In this document: piece after piece, positions 55,401 to 62,072 of the stretch
Layout: each line of letters starts with the position of its first letter
How positions within the stretch are numbered: position 1 is the first letter of the stretch
Assembly (NCBI GenBank): GCA_020639075.1
Contig: JACKHI010000001.1
Coordinates: 868,001-932,000, forward strand
Direction of reading: 5' to 3'
From: Phycisphaerales bacterium
GTDB lineage: Bacteria > Planctomycetota > Phycisphaerae > UBA1845 > UTPLA1
Length of the DNA stretch: 64,000 nt
Translations under genes and position numbers: made by a program
The notes under the pieces: generated by a model
Database searches by the model: none
Seen by the model: the letters and a program-made list of their open reading frames with translations, nothing else
What the model was told of the DNA's origin: nothing

Positions 55401-55940
55401 GAGACGTGCGACACCACCATCGACACCGACATAGATATTCGAGGCCGTGAAACTCCCATTTCGCAACAGCAAGGAAGACGTCGTCAAGCCGCCGGTCCCG
55501 ACGCCGATTTCACTGAGTACGTTCATTCCTCCGACAAACGTATCCGCTATTGGATTCGGACAGGAATCCGAAAACCCGCTCGCGGCATCCACTTCCCAAT
55601 CCCCGCCTCGAACTCTAAGCGACGCAATCGACGTGTCGGCTCCTTGCAGAATGGCTTCGCTACATGGCAACAACGGACACTTCCGAAAATTCCCCAAGAA
55701 CACTCTGTGGGGTTGCGTACCATTTTGTTGTGGATCAAACACATCTTGCAGGACCGCAACGTCATTCGGACCGGGCAATATCCCCCCTAACCATACGTCC
55801 TCATCGAAGAATGAGGCGCTCGCTGGGGTTGCCCCGGATAGCCATGCGCACTCAGACGGGTCGCCGACCCATTGGATTTCAGCCGCATTGATTGCGGAAG
55901 CGATGAACGTGATGCATGTTAGAAAAGCCAGGTTACGCAT
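46404..55940 (-). CDS. Giant (3178-aa) secreted repeat protein with nine CARDB domains and dockerin tail
   Basis: Starts at ATG 55940 after GAGGTGA, with a signal peptide (MRNLAFLTCITFIASAINA). Residues about 60-600 hold T5SS/PEP-CTERM-associated repeats (LIVGEAGGDGQILIEEGGHV, VSGDGASLQ). CARDB domains start at about 670, 1195, 1310, 1450, 1570, 1680, 1800, 1915 and 2040. Five kelch-like units (DTWEWDGTSW) occupy 815-1090 and an Ig-like domain 1095-1190. A PPC-like domain lies at about 2235-2335. A Cys-rich patch at about 2605-2660 has 11-12 cysteines. FN3-like domains precede the dockerin-like end (about 3060-3178: GDVNGDSGVNTQDIE, GDMNQDGVLNGSDI). Likely an extended surface fibre or adhesin. 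No frameshift was seen over 9.5 kb. Confidence 0.87.
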   Translation of the reverse strand: MRNLAFLTCITFIASAINAAEIQWVGDPSECAWLSGATPASASFFDEDVWLGGILPGPNDVAVLQDVFDPQQNGTQPHRVFLGNFRKCPLLPCSEAILQGADTSIASLRVRGGDWEVDAASGFSDSCPNPIADTFVGGMNVLSEIGVGTGGLTTSSLLLRNGSFTASNIYVGVDGGVARLSLDNANVQTGTLGVGGDSGEFEVSGAESTLTKIQCCDISIGGGTGNNGALRVINGASAVLEHGFFAIGREGGAGDLRIENGGRLEILDGSSAVGTGIGSNSVTATGVAKISGDDSSWINSGSLIVGEAGGDGQILIEEGGHVLVAEPILIGRESSSGSVRISGDGSQLETARELIVGARGEGVLEVTAGAFVATEIFGRIGENLSTQSRISVSDPLSRLQVGWFLEVGESAEGTLEILDGAEVDVDEWISIGRFEAGDGSVIVSGDGASLQSEYSIVVGESGHGRMEVSNGARVSSNQWMGVASNALSTGELVVDGLTSRVELAQWLHIGESGQGQVTLANDGAIQSQDWIRILPNGLISGDGVLDAVGVENKGVLAPGSSPNDSLVINGAYEQRESGILRIEIDESTPRDLPRLNVNGNAIVSGMLEIQVDAGFEPMLGDEFTIIAANSLGDWFRGVSGLELGGGLVFGVRQEFADGRTFVILTVTQAPDLAITDLQVPLAGQVAYVNNAFEVEWTVRNVGAGRALAPWRDAVYLSVDQSVSEDDLLLQEVYSPVGFLDPGIEYTQDRFDTGFNSAFSLPGFPGDYWVIVKTDSVSNVEELGIETNNVSVSEQPIHVVAPSEYSCNWVLRTQGEIPDRCQPAMAFDVERGVTVLFGGDFANGGGLRGDTWEWDGTSWTQANPDPAPIARASHAMAYDSLRHQVLLFGGNALPNSGGEGLNDLWAWDGNAWTLLASEGPGPRLRASMAYDVARDRVVLFGGATTDGEPLSDTWEWDGTSWASIDHAGPAARHSAGMAYDETRQRIVLFGGAGIGCCEHFGDTWEYSDGNWQLVTDIGPEPRAGHAVVYDSVRKRVLMVGGGACCGLYRSYTWEWDGQAWANDGVLGPRFGAWMAMAFDRLRSRTVLLACGSGEGPTWELFSGVEITEDPAGQSLFEGQAFVLSVDAVGCEDLSFQWRRNGSDLSDDERVSGAQSAELHVAPAIASDVGEYDVVVSNNRATTIGGPALVDVDQGPDLAITEISVSPDAAITGQTVALTWTVQNAGLASASGPWLDRLVMSTDDQFGNDDDVALFSSGIEFTGVLSPGATYSRVREIALPMTPGSYWFAAVTNVGSDLAEVTSGNNALIMTNPVEVTQAPIADLVVTDVLTPSDGVLSGTTTTIEYTVHNMGNAPTSIAHWNDLVFIAIQDNITWTGINGNDQIFCNLDAPSIGASNPQILMPGESYTNSVAYHLPEDRIGEWYVYVLADKATGCHPGTSVPESNKLNNARRSAMTFRIDLAPQPDLIASDIDASPNPVFSGEMLTVTWTETNQGTGPTDGGAWTDAVYLSTTDVPIIGPDDILFDTRPRNGAPLLPDASLSLATTERLPVALEGTFYVKIVSDASGQVSEFGFESNNVSVGANTLTVIQSVQPDLVPMMIGSQPTGNPGNLVEVTWSVENIGPDPQTSRTWRDTIYLSAIETLDDTAVLLGSAPHGSVTTESGPTIAPYSKTRQFRLPNNIPDGEYFVIVSVDVDDAVFELADGEENNVLASTLPMTIQLVPADLTIATNFDPNHTLPQSAAPAQSIALSWRITNSGLAATPVSTWRDRAYLSNDNSLGSGDTLLATQTRGQVLEPGASYDVTANAVLPLVAAGDYFIIVRTDDGNDVFEAGTGEANNLSISPFIVTGDASDLSIVSISSPDAVQSGQSVHVAWTVTNAGTLTTNAVAWVDHVYLSTDQLIDSGDLILGARTHSQLGGLPVGESYTQSADFLVPPLVGGIFYILVRTDVNNSVFETNENNNVLSAAMVINVEQAPLANLTVSNVSLPETAVSGQPLSVSWTVENNGQGPTNGSSWNDSVFLSRDLFFDPGEDLYLGGRTRNGPLPTDGSYSVSMELDIPFGRSGLYYVFIVTDRNAQVAEANEDDNIAIASDPVEITLPAPSDLMVTEITPGVTAELGQEIFFSWVVTNIGDQPVMGGWRDSAYLSADDQWDINDPRIRWRVGNTLTDSYPVPPTTLNPGDSRTITATGRIPAGLPGTYHVIVRSDVFNQIPETDESNNLSVSAGTLDISAIQLELGTPYEGNLATGEELFFQLDVPAGETIRINLNHASPVAWTEMYVRYGAVPTLGKFDFAFDSPARPNQEITIPETQDGRYYILARVSSGASGGSLTGVHLQYAVPAFGAEIVAPHRLGQARATIRVSGAKLGETASLYLRGQSNGELVAPINAVNVNPVTIVATFDCENTRPGSYDLVIESINGAVSVLQSAIEVELGVRSAVEIEMDISQRIRRGTIGIIPVSIRNTGNIDIPIVKLDIYSGDQLGLTIYPMAPEFTLEPSAQNIAALDFLMTEFSLIDEKRFFIFVEMDQGFTGSEIPLVVEATPYGREEFRDGPFRAHADLLRASVLASPESTLELRMVAEDPNVWWSVFREEFDINFGQGHGGRQVSDLQLACGLYCGLDCGLLCFLSGPGTFLCDLLVCTPVCSYACDWCSRNPERCQVALNCNAITLLVGRPDLVPVCILVPVAVDPNLKIRLSGQGEEGWVSKGQQTRFRVELENLEVASAPASRIEIRDAMPIDGNLGTVRLGDIHFGDTTIDVPDNRVSFNTTVDLTATHGVMVEVIAGVNATTREVFWILRSIDPATGEPPLDGSVGFLPPEDGTGRGQGWVEFSIRPESDVATGTIIRNTATITFDAEEPIVTNEVFNTIDADAPSSSVVELQPVSESRQVELAWAGDDVGSGLSSFTIFGSVDNEPFFPVIGPTDEFGSAYEGRGGGTYAFYSIARDNAGNFELAPDEPDATTYVAIQVPTAPELVSPTSVTVSLLGLGENNLDSIEHAVYEATSGKYVAPTGRLQDEPYWQGLKQWEGHLIRALNPETEYRFQAKARDDSGNETPFGAESVITTSIAGDVNGDSGVNTQDIELVQSALGTHYGDTAFDPRADVNGDDVVNFIDLGLVRQQVPCPNPGSGDFDGNGVSVSDIEEMTQAMLHPAAIGVCVGDMNQDGVLNGSDIALFVEAILSE

Positions 55941-56450
55941 GATCTATCACCTCACCCGCGGCATGCCTTATGGTTGACATATCGCTGCAAATCATCTTCT
56001 ACTGCTGCCCCGTTGCCCACTTGCGGATTGCGTGCTAATAGGGCCAGCGGATTCCCAACCCAACGGATTCATCGAGTTTCGCCCGAGCATTGCAAATGCG
56101 TTCGCAATTCCTTCCGCCACACTAAACAGATCAACCCGAGATCAGTTCTCAAGATTCAGCCTCATAACCCGTCGCCAGCGTTTTCTGATGGCTTAGCGCG
56201 AGGGCGTCAACCCATCGACGTCGAACGGTTCATTCTTGACGAGGAGACATCTGGTTCTTTTGGCAGAGAGTCGTTTCCAGCATGTAGATGTTTGCACCGT
56301 CCGTTTAACTATCGGATGGTACCGACCCCTTCCCTGCGAACTTACAGATTTCCAACTCCGATGATCGAAGTCTCGTGTTTCTTTCATTCGTCTCGCGCCC
56401 GTTACGCCCGCTCCTTTGACCATTAGATCAAACCACCTGGGCGTCGTATA
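55941..56450. other. Intergenic region upstream of the giant gene
   Basis: About 510 bp with no supported gene or RNA. It must hold the promoter of the giant gene. Short plus-strand frames have no protein-like pattern. Confidence 0.4.
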
Positions 56451-56783
56451 TCATCCCCTGGGATGATGACTACGAGATTCTCTCCGATCGAAAGGCACTT
56501 CTTGCGATGCAGAATGGTGATCATGAATCAGCGTGAGTACCAACCCGAGTCGGTTCTTACACCCAAACTTCTTGTAGATAGAGCGAGAATGTGACTTGAG
56601 GGTCGGCGCCGTGATGGAGAGCATCGTCATGATCATCCTTCCGGTCGCGCCGCGGCAAACGAGGCCTGCCACTTCTGCCTCTCGGCCAGTCAACCTTCGC
56701 GCCGCTACGACGCGATTCCATTCGGCGGTCGATAGAATCGGCGGAAACGGTATCTTGTCGTCACCACGGCTCTTGCGTTTCAT
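56451..56783 (-). CDS. LuxR/GerE-type HTH regulator
   Basis: A 110-residue protein consisting mostly of a GerE-type helix-turn-helix: LTGREAEVAGLVCRG (about 30-44), then SITAPTLKSHSRSIYKKFGC (recognition helix, about 56-75) and KNRLGLVLTLI. There is no receiver or ligand-binding domain, so it is a single-domain DNA-binding regulator. The N-terminal 25 residues are basic. It lies downstream of nothing obvious and about 500 bp from the giant gene in the same direction, so it may regulate that gene, but this is only positional. Start at ATG 56783. Confidence 0.82.
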   Translation of the reverse strand: MKRKSRGDDKIPFPPILSTAEWNRVVAARRLTGREAEVAGLVCRGATGRMIMTMLSITAPTLKSHSRSIYKKFGCKNRLGLVLTLIHDHHSASQEVPFDRRESRSHHPRG

Positions 56784-57185
56784 GCTCGCCTACCGAAGAA
56801 ATACGAATTCCTATCGCCATGACTTGGCGGCTAATGACTAGGTGACACATGAATCGTCCCGCTCATGAATTGGCGGAAGATTTGATCGGAAGGCGCAAAC
56901 TATCCTTCCTTTCGCAACAATTACCTGTCCGCTGATCTCGACGGAATGCGAAAAGGGCGTCCCCGTTCGTCTTTCTGGCGACGCGATCCGAGTTCGCGTG
57001 AGCATTAACGCCGCCCTACCCGTGTGGGTGAGCAGCTCGGGAATTAGGAAGGGGCTCGAATTGGAGACGGATCACCTGAAGCGCGCTTCGCTTGAGGCGG
57101 ATTCGCCCTTGTTCTCGCTGTGGATGGCAACGATGCCCGAGAGCCAAATGCGGTGGCCAAAGCAGCTATCCCGGCGATCGCCATG
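56784..57185. other. Intergenic region, no gene seen
   Basis: About 400 bp between the kinase 3' end and the LuxR-type gene. I see no gene, RNA or clear hairpin. Confidence 0.35.
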
Positions 57186-59882
57186 TCACTGTTCTGACTC
57201 GCCAATCTCACGGGCGGGAAGGCGCTTCAGATCTTCAAGAATCCTCGCCCGAAGTGCAGCTCCATCGGGAAGCATATCAAGTGCAGCTTCGTAGTAATCC
57301 CGGGCACCCTCGGAATCCCCGATGAGTTTAAGGGCGCGGGCAGCGCCCTGCATGACGGTCGGATCCGAGCTGCCGATTTCGTCCCTGGCTTCATGTGACA
57401 GCCTTCGGACCTCGTCGTTACTTTCGGGGGAATCGGATTGACGGGCAAGACAGTAGGCGAAGCGGGCCTTGTCTCGCGGCGTTGCATTCGGACTTCGACC
57501 TCGGCCCGCGTATAGATCAAACCTCTCTTGGTCCAATTGCTGTACCGTCTCGGTATCACCCTCGGCCTTTGCCAGTTGCGTAGCATACGTCAGCGTCGCC
57601 TCATAGGCGGTCGCGGCATCCTGTGTCGGGTCGTCCCTGTGCATCTTGCGCACGATCGCGAATTGACGCTCGACCGCTCGATGACACGTTTCGAAGTCTC
57701 CCGAGCGCATCGCCAGCAGGTATCGTTTGAACTCCACTTCGAGTCGATAGCGTCGGGCGATTTCGCAATCTGGCTCCAGGTGTTCGAAACGCTCCACAAT
57801 CGACTCGGCAATCCGCAGGTACTCGGCACTGGGGATGTCGTCTTCGAACCCGTCCGGTGCGAGCGTCATGCGAAGCGCAGCGCCGGCGCAGTACTCGGCG
57901 TATGTCCGCTGGTTCTGATCGCGATCGTAGAGTTTTCTAGCGTAATGGTATGCATCACGATAGGCGTGGTATGCCGCCGGTTGGTTACCCTTCTGAAGTT
58001 CGAAGTCGCCCTGGATCCACGCGGCGGATCGGAATGCGGCATCGGTCCGGACGTCATCCGGCGCGATGTCTTGCAGTTGATCGCAGACCTCTCCGCGTTG
58101 TTTCAGCAACGCATCCGCGTCGTCGAAGCGATAGGTGCGAATCGCGTTGGCGGCGAGGCGCTCATAACTCCATCCCAGATCGTCGAGCCAGTCAATACGA
58201 TCAGGTCGCGCAGCCACAACGTCTTCCTGGATCGCCAGCGCACGCTCATACCAATCACGCGATGCAACCAGCCCGGTCTCGTGACCGTGCAGATCGCCGA
58301 TCAATACATGGTCGATCGACAGCTTCGCCTTGAGTTCCACATCATCCGGGAATCGCTCACACAGTTTGCGACGAATCTCGAGGGCCTCGATGCGGCGAGT
58401 CATCGCATCATCGATACGTTCCTCGTCGCGATCGATGTTGCCCAGGTATTGCAATACGTCGGCGTAGGCGTTCAGCAACTCGGGATCGTCGGGCCGCTGG
58501 GCAATCAACCAGCGAAGTTGCTTCTCGACCTTCGCCAGCATGTTTTTCCTGACTTGAAATGTGCCCGTGATCGCGTCGAGGTTTCGGGCCACATCGACCG
58601 CGAAATACCCTGACATCTCGGTCATTTGGTCCAGCGACTTGTTCGCCCGGTACACACCGAACCATCCCAGCCCGGTGCCGACGATGATCGCCAGGCCTGC
58701 GACACATGATGCAATGAACGCCCCACGCCGACGCCGTGCGAATTTGCTCACGACGTACAGGGTGCTCTGCTTGCGAGCATGGACCGGCAGGTTGCTGAGG
58801 AACCGCTGCAGATCATCCGCCAGATCCGCCGCGGACTGGTATCGGCGAGACTCAGCCTTCTCAAGCGCCTTGTGGACAATGGCGTCGAGGTCGCGCGCAA
58901 CACCGGGGGCTCGCGCACTCGGTCGCGGAGGATCTGTGTTTTCGATGTCGGCGACGATTTGCGAAAGCGTTCGTCCAGACGTGGCAAACGGAAGCGTGCC
59001 GGTGACCACTTCGAACAGCAACACACCAAGCGCATAGACATCGACGCTGACACCGCATTCGCCGCGGAGCTGTTCCGGACTCATGTAGGCAAGCGTGCCC
59101 ATGAGCTGCCCAGGCATTGTCGCAAAGGACTCAATCGCCGATTGCTCCGTAACGATCCGGGCAATGCCGAAGTCGAGGATCTTCGGTTGAAGGGTCTTTC
59201 CGTGGCGTTCGACGCGGATGTTTGCCGGCTTCAGATCGCGGTGGATTACGCCCTGCCGATGCGCGTAATCGGTCGCTTCGCAAAGGCGAACCATGAATCT
59301 CAGACGATCCGACAAATTGATTGCACGATCGTTGATCAGCGCATCGAGGGATTCGCCGACGACGAGTTCCATGGCAAGGTATGCACGGTGAGGCTTCAGT
59401 GTCGAGTCGGTTCCGGATTCGAAGATCTGGGCGATACCGGGATGACGAAGGCGCGCAAGCGCTGATCCTTCGTTCGCAAAGCGTCGCGTACTGTCGGCAG
59501 AGACGCGACCTGGACGGATCACTTTGACGGCGACTTCACGGCGGGGATCCTGCTGCTCGGCGCGATAGACGACGCCCATGGCGCCTTCTCCGATCAGTTG
59601 AATCAGGCGAAATCCCCCAATGGCGTCGGGCATGTCAGGATCGACGTCCACCGGTTCGCTCATTCGGTGAATCAAAGTGTGATTGAAGATCGGTCGTTCC
59701 AGCGATTGCCAGCCGAGTCGATCGTGCGCCAGGAGGGATTCAACTTCGGCGCGTAATTCGAGGTCACTTCCACAGAGGTTCTCCAGCGCATCGTTGAGGC
59801 GATCGCCGGAGAGTTCAACGACGGACTCAAAGATCGCGATCGCCTGCCTGGTACGGTGGATGTTCATGTCGAACGCTGCCAT
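57186..59882 (-). CDS. Membrane Ser/Thr protein kinase with TPR-like sensor region
   Basis: An 898-residue Hanks-type kinase. A helical N-terminal segment (1-85) precedes the kinase domain (about 88-370): glycine loop IGEGAMGVVYRAE, VAIK-like VAVKV, catalytic HRDLKPANI and DFGIAR, then SPEQLRG. One membrane helix follows near 385-405 (AFIASCVAGLAIIVGTGLGW). The long C-terminal region (about 420-898) is helical, with TPR-like units (ALEIRRKLCERFPDD). It therefore has a cytoplasmic kinase and an extracytoplasmic or periplasmic sensor part. An ECF sigma factor gene lies 84 bp upstream in the same direction, a pairing frequent in Planctomycetota. Start at 59882 or 59867. Confidence 0.93.
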   Translation of the reverse strand: MAAFDMNIHRTRQAIAIFESVVELSGDRLNDALENLCGSDLELRAEVESLLAHDRLGWQSLERPIFNHTLIHRMSEPVDVDPDMPDAIGGFRLIQLIGEGAMGVVYRAEQQDPRREVAVKVIRPGRVSADSTRRFANEGSALARLRHPGIAQIFESGTDSTLKPHRAYLAMELVVGESLDALINDRAINLSDRLRFMVRLCEATDYAHRQGVIHRDLKPANIRVERHGKTLQPKILDFGIARIVTEQSAIESFATMPGQLMGTLAYMSPEQLRGECGVSVDVYALGVLLFEVVTGTLPFATSGRTLSQIVADIENTDPPRPSARAPGVARDLDAIVHKALEKAESRRYQSAADLADDLQRFLSNLPVHARKQSTLYVVSKFARRRRGAFIASCVAGLAIIVGTGLGWFGVYRANKSLDQMTEMSGYFAVDVARNLDAITGTFQVRKNMLAKVEKQLRWLIAQRPDDPELLNAYADVLQYLGNIDRDEERIDDAMTRRIEALEIRRKLCERFPDDVELKAKLSIDHVLIGDLHGHETGLVASRDWYERALAIQEDVVAARPDRIDWLDDLGWSYERLAANAIRTYRFDDADALLKQRGEVCDQLQDIAPDDVRTDAAFRSAAWIQGDFELQKGNQPAAYHAYRDAYHYARKLYDRDQNQRTYAEYCAGAALRMTLAPDGFEDDIPSAEYLRIAESIVERFEHLEPDCEIARRYRLEVEFKRYLLAMRSGDFETCHRAVERQFAIVRKMHRDDPTQDAATAYEATLTYATQLAKAEGDTETVQQLDQERFDLYAGRGRSPNATPRDKARFAYCLARQSDSPESNDEVRRLSHEARDEIGSSDPTVMQGAARALKLIGDSEGARDYYEAALDMLPDGAALRARILEDLKRLPAREIGESEQ

Positions 59883-59966
59883 GCCGCCGGATACACCCGT
59901 TCATGCAGGAAATGCCAGCAGAGTCGCGGTCGATTCGCCGCTCGATGCCGCCGCGTAGCTCGTAAG

Positions 59967-60602
59967 CTAGTCCACTGTTTCAAGCGCCTGTCGCAGCCAT
60001 GCCTTTGCGGCGCGCCAGTGGAGTTGGACCGTTCTTGGAGCAACGCCCAACACCTGCGCAGCCTCTTCTTCCGTCAGACCGCCGAAAAACCGGATGTCTA
60101 CGATTTTGGCAAGCTTCGGCTCGATCGCCTCGAGTTTAGTCAGAGCTTCGTCGAGGTCGATCAAATCGAGCTGGACCGGCGAATACGACAGCGCGCTCGT
60201 TTCCATCGTCACGCGCCGCTCGGCGGGAAACCGTTTGCCCGCCTTCTTACCTCTAGCGTGATCCACGAGCACATGGCGCAAAGTTGATGCTGCCGCAGCG
60301 AAGAATTCGAGCCGACCAGACCAGCCTTTACGATGCTTGGCGAGGCGCAGATAGGCTTCGTTCAACAGCGCGGTCGGTTGAAGTGTGTGTCCTGGGCGTT
60401 CACGGACCAGCAATGCTGCCGCCAGATTCCGCAATTCGTCGTGTACTTCGCCCCACCAAGGCTGGGAGGTAAACCAATCGAGGGAGCCGAAACCCGGCAG
60501 GTCGGGATGGCCGTTATCGTTGGCAGGCGAACTCAATTCTGGATCACCCATCATAAAGAGTCCGCCTTCTACTCGACCCAACACACCTCGCAATTCGGAC
60601 AA
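59967..60602 (-). CDS. ECF-type RNA polymerase sigma factor
   Basis: A 211-residue (or about 195) sigma factor of the ECF type common in Planctomycetota and Acidobacteriota. Region 2 covers about 55-125 (GHTLQPTALLNEAYLRLAKH, FFAAAASTLRHVLVDHARGK), a linker follows, and region 4 covers about 150-205 (VDIRFFGGLTEEEAAQVLGV, RTVQLHWRAAKAWLRQAL). ATGs at 60554/60551 are alternative starts. It is followed by the Ser/Thr kinase gene, which may control it by phosphorylation in place of an anti-sigma factor. Such a mechanism is known for some ECF groups and is inferred here. Confidence 0.92.
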   Translation of the reverse strand: MSELRGVLGRVEGGLFMMGDPELSSPANDNGHPDLPGFGSLDWFTSQPWWGEVHDELRNLAAALLVRERPGHTLQPTALLNEAYLRLAKHRKGWSGRLEFFAAAASTLRHVLVDHARGKKAGKRFPAERRVTMETSALSYSPVQLDLIDLDEALTKLEAIEPKLAKIVDIRFFGGLTEEEAAQVLGVAPRTVQLHWRAAKAWLRQALETVD

Positions 60603-61305
60603 AGATCATCTTACTCTGCTCGGCGTAGCCAAGGAAGTGCTTCTGCGGATCCGGTCGGCGCAGAATCACGTACGGTGCAGCGATTATGCCACAATGATCT
60701 CGTACTCATCGAGGCGTTGCCTACATCCAAGTATGCTTACACGACCTCATGCGTTGTTAGGTTAGGCAATTGCCGGACAGACTCAGCCGGACATTCTGTA
60801 ATTTGCTACGCACTAACACTTTGCCGCGAATGTCACCCCTCAATGTCCGGACAAGACGGACATTTTCTGATGCCTGATTCCGACCCATCCGAACAACCAA
60901 GACGCTCGCTGAGGTCGCGATTCGGGCCCAATCACAAAGCGATTCTGAGCCATTTCAACACGTTTGTTGGCGGCGCTTCGCCAACATGCGAACGTCGTTG
61001 CTGTCGCGGATTACTCGGTGGAACGAGCGGCAAATCTGACCGCATCGATTCCTATCCAAGGGCTCGGCGAAGCAGTCAGATTCGGCTCGATTGGTCGGTT
61101 TCAGCAGGCTGGAATGCACACGATTCCGGCGGATCCGGGCGCGTTTCTGGCCCCCGAAAATGGCGTGTCACCCCTATCACGCTCCGACACGCCTAACCGC
61201 AAACGGAGCCGAGAGTTACGCATTTTGTCACCCTCAAGAACCCGACAAAAACGACACACATTAGGCCCGAAATCCGAGAGGAACCTACGAGTGTGCCGTA
61301 CCCCC
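60603..61305. promoter_or_regulatory. Upstream region of the sigma/kinase pair with CCGGACA motifs
   Basis: About 700 bp without a convincing gene. CCGGACA occurs at 60773, 60787 and 60847, and ACGGACA at 60855, all 170-260 bp upstream of the sigma gene start: a candidate operator cluster. GTTGGCG/CGCCAAC (about 60967-60986) is a hairpin without a T tract. A plus-strand frame from 60964 has no family resemblance. Confidence 0.4.
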
Positions 61306-61323
61306 GGAGGTGACCCCTTTCTT
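61306..61323 (+). repeat. Direct repeat copy 2 (candidate att site of right module)
   Basis: Identical to 1880-1897. Here it follows CCGTACCCCC and no tRNA, so only the core is shared. Confidence 0.55.
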
Positions 61324-61670
61324 ATGAAAACGATGACGCATGAGGTTAACTGCCGTGCTGGCTGAGCTTCGCGCGTAACTCCGCCCCGCCAGCGGACTTG
61401 TCGCGATATCGATGCTTGAGGCATTCCTCTCCCTTTTTCCAATCCCGCGACGGATCATCGAATTCGCGCCGTAACTGGCGCCATATCGACCGATTCCTCT
61501 CCGTTTCCGGAGGCCGATCCGCATCGTTTGGTTAACTTTCGAGGCGCATTCTGAGCTTCGACGGTCGTAACCGACGGACGCCCGTCGAGCACAATGCCGA
61601 TTGAATTCGTGGCGACGTTTCAGCCATTGCCAATCGTCGAGACGAGCCAATCGAACGAGCGGTGTGAATG
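61324..61670. repeat. Non-coding end of the right recombinase module
   Basis: Aligns with 1898-2244 along its length with scattered substitutions and few indels; no gene is visible. It is the 3' flank of the second recombinase operon. Confidence 0.7.
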
Positions 61671-62072
61671 TTAGGCGGAGGCGTGAAGCAGATCTGAGAA
61701 GTGATTCCATTGAATGGCGGGCGACGCATCAATCGGAATCGCTCGTAGGACGCGTTCGCGGAGGTGTGAGACTCGGTCGGGCTCGCACAAGATGACTTCC
61801 TGGATCTCCGGCGCGAGCATCCGCAGCCTGATGATCTGCGAGACGCGAGCGCGGGAAACACTGATCTGCCGGGCGATCTCGGCGTAGTCGGTAAGCGAAC
61901 TGGATTCAACGGCGCGATGGATTTGATGGGCGAGGATGAGCATCTTTGTCAGCGACGGGATCGACTCGGGAAAGGGATCAGCCGCCGGCAAATCGTGATC
62001 GAATTCAGGCCGCTGGACTGATTCGATTTCCACATCGAATTCGAACATCGTGCCGCGTGCCGATTCCATCAT
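61671..62072 (-). CDS. ParB/KorB-like HTH protein, right module
   Basis: A 133-residue homologue of the protein at 2245-2646, with the HTH YAEIARQISVSRARVSQIIR. Differences are spread evenly, which indicates the two modules have evolved separately for some time. The ATG at 62072 overlaps the recombinase stop (ATGA), as in the left copy. Confidence 0.75.
   Translation of the reverse strand: MMESARGTMFEFDVEIESVQRPEFDHDLPAADPFPESIPSLTKMLILAHQIHRAVESSSLTDYAEIARQISVSRARVSQIIRLRMLAPEIQEVILCEPDRVSHLRERVLRAIPIDASPAIQWNHFSDLLHASA

Noticed and set aside
1883..61305. One complete prophage
   Set aside because: No portal, capsid, tail, lysis or replication genes; only a packaging cassette and recombinases, with normal surface-protein and regulatory genes between.
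60964..61365. 133-codon plus-strand gene upstream of the right module
   Set aside because: No recognisable domain, crosses the direct repeat and module end, and has no ribosome binding site.
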